From Chitinophaga pinensis (lineage in GTDB: Bacteria; Bacteroidota; Bacteroidia; UKL13-3): 8,691 nucleotides of DNA. The position numbers were made by a program, and so were the translations under genes. Where the stretch lies: positions 1 through 8,691 of the forward strand of contig CAMCJW010000113.1 of the NCBI GenBank assembly GCA_945875195.1, read 5' to 3'. How positions within the stretch are numbered: the first letter of the stretch is position 1; every line of letters begins with the position of its first letter. The notes below the pieces were generated by a model, which had not been told where the DNA came from, searched no databases, and saw only the letters and a program-made list of their open reading frames with translations. This document shows positions 5,553 to 8,691 of the stretch, piece by piece.

Positions 5553-8500
5553 TTAGTTTTTCTTCCACTTTTCGTCTTTTCCTTTTAAATAAGGTATTTT
5601 GGCCTGATCCAATTGCGCTTCAATTGTCTTAATTTGAACAATAGTTGAATTAAATTTCAACCTAAATTGGGCATATTCTTCTTGCGACCATTTTATGTAT
5701 TCTTTTTGGGTTTGTGTTATTTCTGAACTGGTTTCAAAAAGTTCATAATAAACCAAATTCACCCTATTGAAAAAAGTAGGTGCGGTTTCAAACTCTTTAG
5801 ACGATTTTAACCCATCGCCATAAATCAATAATCTACAAGTATCTAAATTTAACTTGGCTGTTTGTAAATCTTGAATCATTGAAATGCTTATATTGGGATA
5901 TGTTATCACAGCGTATTTCATCAATTCGAGCTTTTCTTGTTGCTCTTGCAAAATCTTTCCAGCTCCAGCAATAGTTCTATTTAATTCAGCTACCTCTTTT
6001 CTAAAAGCAAGCAACTCTTTACTAGCTATTGACTTGTTTTCATTTCCTTCTAAACTTATTATTTCAAAAGGAGTGGCAGGTACCAAGGTTTCTGTTTTTT
6101 CGTTTTGAACCAATACTATTTCTACTGAATATTTTCCTGCTACAACCATTAAGCCATCATCTGAACTCTCATACCTACCGGGCTTAGGTTTGTTAGGGTT
6201 AACTGGTGAACTAGATTCCATTCTCAAGTTCCAAGAAACATTGTTTACTCCCTGACTTGGTGCACTGCTGAATCTTTTAACTTCTATGCCTTCATTGTTT
6301 TTGATGGTCCAGATTAATTGCGCAGGTTCTTCCATATTTTCTTTGCGCAGCTCTTCCCAACTTGGATAAAACACATCTTTCTTTTCCTTTTCATCCTTCA
6401 ATTCTTTTTCGGTACGAATACTTTTTAAACTTTTAAATTCATCTTTGATAAAAAGCGTGAAAACCGCACCAAAAGTTGGGTTTGCGGCTGTCCAAAAGTT
6501 ATGCCCTTGAGAGCCAGTGCCAGCTAAGCCATTCGAACTTGCAGGGTTATATAGTTTGGCATTTTTAATTGGAAAGAGGTAAGCTTTCTTTGCTAAATTT
6601 TCTGCTTGTAAGTTTCGCAATGGCGCATAATTATCTAAAACATAGAATCCTCTTCCAAACGTTGCTGCCACCAAATCTGATTCGCGTTTTTGAATATCTA
6701 AATCATAAACTGCAATGGTAGGTAAACCATTTAATTTAGTCCAATTTACACCGCCATCAGTGGTGTAATAAGCTCCAAATTCTGTGCCCACAAACAATAA
6801 ATTTTCATTGATATGATCTTGCTTGATGCAATAAACTGAACCAAGAATAGGTAAATTACCTACAATTGAATTCCATGTTTTTCCTTTGTCGCTGCTCTTC
6901 AATAAGTAAGGTTTAAAATCACCCGACCTTTGATTCACAAAAGCTGCGAACACTACATTTTCTTGGTGTAAAGAGGCTGTAAGCATATTTACGCGCGTAT
7001 TTGCAGGCACACCAGTAAAACTCTGGTATTTACTCCAACTGCTTCCTCCATTATCTGTAACTTGGATCAAACCGTCATCTGTACCTACATAAATTAAGCC
7101 TTCTTTTTTTGGCGATTCATCCAACGCAATTACGTTGCCATAAATGGTAGTTGATTGGTTTTTCATCACCGCATCAATGGACCAAACCTGACCCATTACT
7201 TTTAATTTGTTACGGTCTATCTGTTGGGTCAAATCTGGTGAAATAGTTTGCCAATCATTGCCTTGGTTATCCGATTTGAATAATTTATTTGCTGCAAAAT
7301 AAAGTCGGTTATTGTTGTGTGGCGAAATCAATAAGGGAGCATCCCAATTCCACCTATAAGCAGCTTCTCCTTTGCCAGGTTGTGGCTGTATATAATTTTT
7401 TTCTCCATTCAATTTATTGTACCTCACCAAGCCACCATACTGCGATTGAGAGTAGGCAATGTTTGCATTTGTTGGGTCAATGGCAGATTCAAATCCATCG
7501 CCGCCCCAAGTAATAAACCAATCAGAATTGGCTATGCCTTCTACGCTCTTTGTAGCTGATGGTCCGCCCATTGAATTGTTGTCTTGTGTACCACCATAAA
7601 TATTATAAAATGGCAAAGCATTGTCGGTAGCCACTTTGTAAAATTGTGTTATGGGTAAATTATCATAATATCGCCATGATTGCGCTGCTGTATAGGTTTC
7701 ATAAAGTCCACCATCGCAGCCTACCAACCAATGTTTATTATTTGTAGGGTCAATCCAAATGCAATGATTGTCTACATGCTTTAATTCTTCACCTGTTCCT
7801 ACAACCGTTTTACCGCCATCATTGCTATGATGTAGCCAGGTATCCATTACAAATATTTTATCTTTGTCTATTGGATCACAAAATAGCTCTTGGTAATAGT
7901 TTCCACTGGTATTGTAACCACTCATTTTATTGAAACTTGCACCCTTATCCGTTGATTTAAATATACCTCCTTTATCGCCTTTGGCTTCCACAATTACATA
8001 AACAAAATTTGGGTCAACACTAGAAACTGCAATACCCAATCTACCCATTTCGCCTTTTGGTAAGCCATTGTTTATTTCGAACCAAGTTTTACCTCCATCA
8101 GTTGACTTGTATAAATTAGATTCTGGTCCACCGCCAATGTAGGTCCACTCATGGCGTCTGCGTTGGTGTGCAGCCGCATAAAGTGTGTTAGGATTACTTG
8201 GGTCTATGGCAATTTCGGCTATGCCGGTTTCATCAGAAATGAATAAGGTGCGCTCCCATGTTTTTCCACCATCCATACTTTTGTAAACACCACGTTCACC
8301 TCCAGCATTCCAAACCGGACCGTATGCTGCTACCCAAATTGTGTTTTCATCTTGCGGATGAATGATAATTTTGCCGATGTGCTGCGATTCTTTGAGTCCC
8401 ATATTTTTGAAACTCTTGCCACCATCCTCCGATTTGTAAACACCATCGCCATAAGCAACAGAGCGCTGGTTATTGTTCTCGCCAGTGCCTACCCAAATCA

Positions 8501-8691
8501 CATTTGTATTAGATGGAGCCATGGCCAAACAACCTATAGAATAGGAGCCATAATTATCAAAAATGGGTTCAAAGCTTATACCATGATTGTTGGTTTTCCA
8601 TACACCGCCCGATGCTGCTGCTAAATACCAAGTATTCGCATCTTTTGGATGCACGGCTAAATCAATTACCCTACCCGAAGTAAGCGAGGGA
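5553..8691 (-). CDS. Large Asp-box (BNR/VPS10-like) beta-propeller protein, N-terminus outside window
   Basis: The frame is open from the right edge of the window to the stop at 5555-5553: 1045 codons are visible, starting PSLTSGRVIDLAVHPKDANT. The family begins further upstream with a signal peptide and a GPxxxSGR motif, so the GTG at 8654 is not the true start. Counting from that GTG, Asp-box-type repeats (S-x-D-x-G-x-T-W and variants) recur near residues 20, 75, 126, 184, 234, 277, 461, 533, 588 and 631, as in propellers of the sortilin/VPS10 and BNR families. The propeller region ends at about 662-674 with VAATFGRGFYVLDN. Next comes a probable beta-sandwich part (about 690-870) containing VNNVSWNLRM and AGKYSVEIVLV, then a helical, coiled-coil-like tail ending KGKDEKWKKN. 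No type IX secretion sorting domain or membrane anchor is seen at the C-terminus. Such proteins are often labelled glycosyl hydrolase, but no catalytic residues can be pointed to; an exported or periplasmic binding or scaffold role is equally possible. Confidence 0.9.
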   Translation of the reverse strand, partial: PSLTSGRVIDLAVHPKDANTWYLAAASGGVWKTNNHGISFEPIFDNYGSYSIGCLAMAPSNTNVIWVGTGENNNQRSVAYGDGVYKSEDGGKSFKNMGLKESQHIGKIIIHPQDENTIWVAAYGPVWNAGGERGVYKSMDGGKTWERTLFISDETGIAEIAIDPSNPNTLYAAAHQRRRHEWTYIGGGPESNLYKSTDGGKTWFEINNGLPKGEMGRLGIAVSSVDPNFVYVIVEAKGDKGGIFKSTDKGASFNKMSGYNTSGNYYQELFCDPIDKDKIFVMDTWLHHSNDGGKTVVGTGEELKHVDNHCIWIDPTNNKHWLVGCDGGLYETYTAAQSWRYYDNLPITQFYKVATDNALPFYNIYGGTQDNNSMGGPSATKSVEGIANSDWFITWGGDGFESAIDPTNANIAYSQSQYGGLVRYNKLNGEKNYIQPQPGKGEAAYRWNWDAPLLISPHNNNRLYFAANKLFKSDNQGNDWQTISPDLTQQIDRNKLKVMGQVWSIDAVMKNQSTTIYGNVIALDESPKKEGLIYVGTDDGLIQVTDNGGSSWSKYQSFTGVPANTRVNMLTASLHQENVVFAAFVNQRSGDFKPYLLKSSDKGKTWNSIVGNLPILGSVYCIKQDHINENLLFVGTEFGAYYTTDGGVNWTKLNGLPTIAVYDLDIQKRESDLVAATFGRGFYVLDNYAPLRNLQAENLAKKAYLFPIKNAKLYNPASSNGLAGTGSQGHNFWTAANPTFGAVFTLFIKDEFKSLKSIRTEKELKDEKEKKDVFYPSWEELRKENMEEPAQLIWTIKNNEGIEVKRFSSAPSQGVNNVSWNLRMESSSPVNPNKPKPGRYESSDDGLMVVAGKYSVEIVLVQNEKTETLVPATPFEIISLEGNENKSIASKELLAFRKEVAELNRTIAGAGKILQEQQEKLELMKYAVITYPNISISMIQDLQTAKLNLDTCRLLIYGDGLKSSKEFETAPTFFNRVNLVYYELFETSSEITQTQKEYIKWSQEEYAQFRLKFNSTIVQIKTIEAQLDQAKIPYLKGKDEKWKKN

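Noticed and set aside
6200..8600. Repeated CCACCATC-type words as DNA repeats
   Set aside because: They encode the recurring Asp-box residues of the propeller protein and are explained by the protein repeat.
8652..8654. GTG at 8654 as start of the propeller protein
   Set aside because: The frame stays open upstream to the window edge and encodes the conserved PSLTSGRVID stretch, so the true start lies outside.

Overview
The window looks like chromosomal DNA from a member of the Bacteroidota, probably a Chitinophagia/Saprospiria/Sphingobacteriia-type lineage. The reasons are low GC, no obvious Shine-Dalgarno sequences, TAnnTTTG-type -7 elements, a one-piece SpmA-SpmB fusion, a short three-His-box acyl-CoA desaturase, and a very large Asp-box (BNR/VPS10-like) beta-propeller protein of the kind common in that phylum. 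The assignment rests on family recognition, not on a search.

Layout. (1) Positions 1-3083 are an accessory segment. It holds two ATPases of the AAA_14 + DUF4143 architecture (140-1309 on +, 1796-2911 on -). Between them is the remains of a two-gene unit on the minus strand: an intact 50-residue ORF (1583-1735) and, one base later, a broken nucleotidyltransferase (1356-1581) that has an early stop and has lost its middle. The segment is rich in short repeats. A 40-bp repeat containing inverted arms occurs twice in front of the first ATPase. Three copies of an 18-bp palindrome of type TTTCGGTT-N2-AACCGAAA lie in front of the second. The motif GGGCCATTTT lies at three module borders. (2) Positions 3084-4514 (+) encode the SpmA-SpmB fusion, divergent from the second ATPase across 172 bp that hold the palindromes. 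(3) Positions 4716-5456 (-) encode an acyl-CoA desaturase, convergent with the SpmAB gene; the 201 bp between them hold no gene or convincing terminator that I can see. (4) Positions 5553-8691 (-) are the 3' part of a large Asp-box propeller protein whose N-terminus lies beyond the window, 96 bp upstream of the desaturase on the same strand.

How it fits together. The right two thirds are ordinary housekeeping or envelope genes without an evident common pathway. The left third looks like a spot where small self-contained modules collect and decay. The most interesting signal is that each ATPase has its own unrelated palindromic DNA repeat just upstream, next to a nearly identical TATnTTTGCTA-ATG start region. 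This suggests that each ATPase, through its winged-helix-like or PD-(D/E)XK-like C-terminal part, may recognise its own DNA site. That is inference; the repeats themselves are plainly visible.
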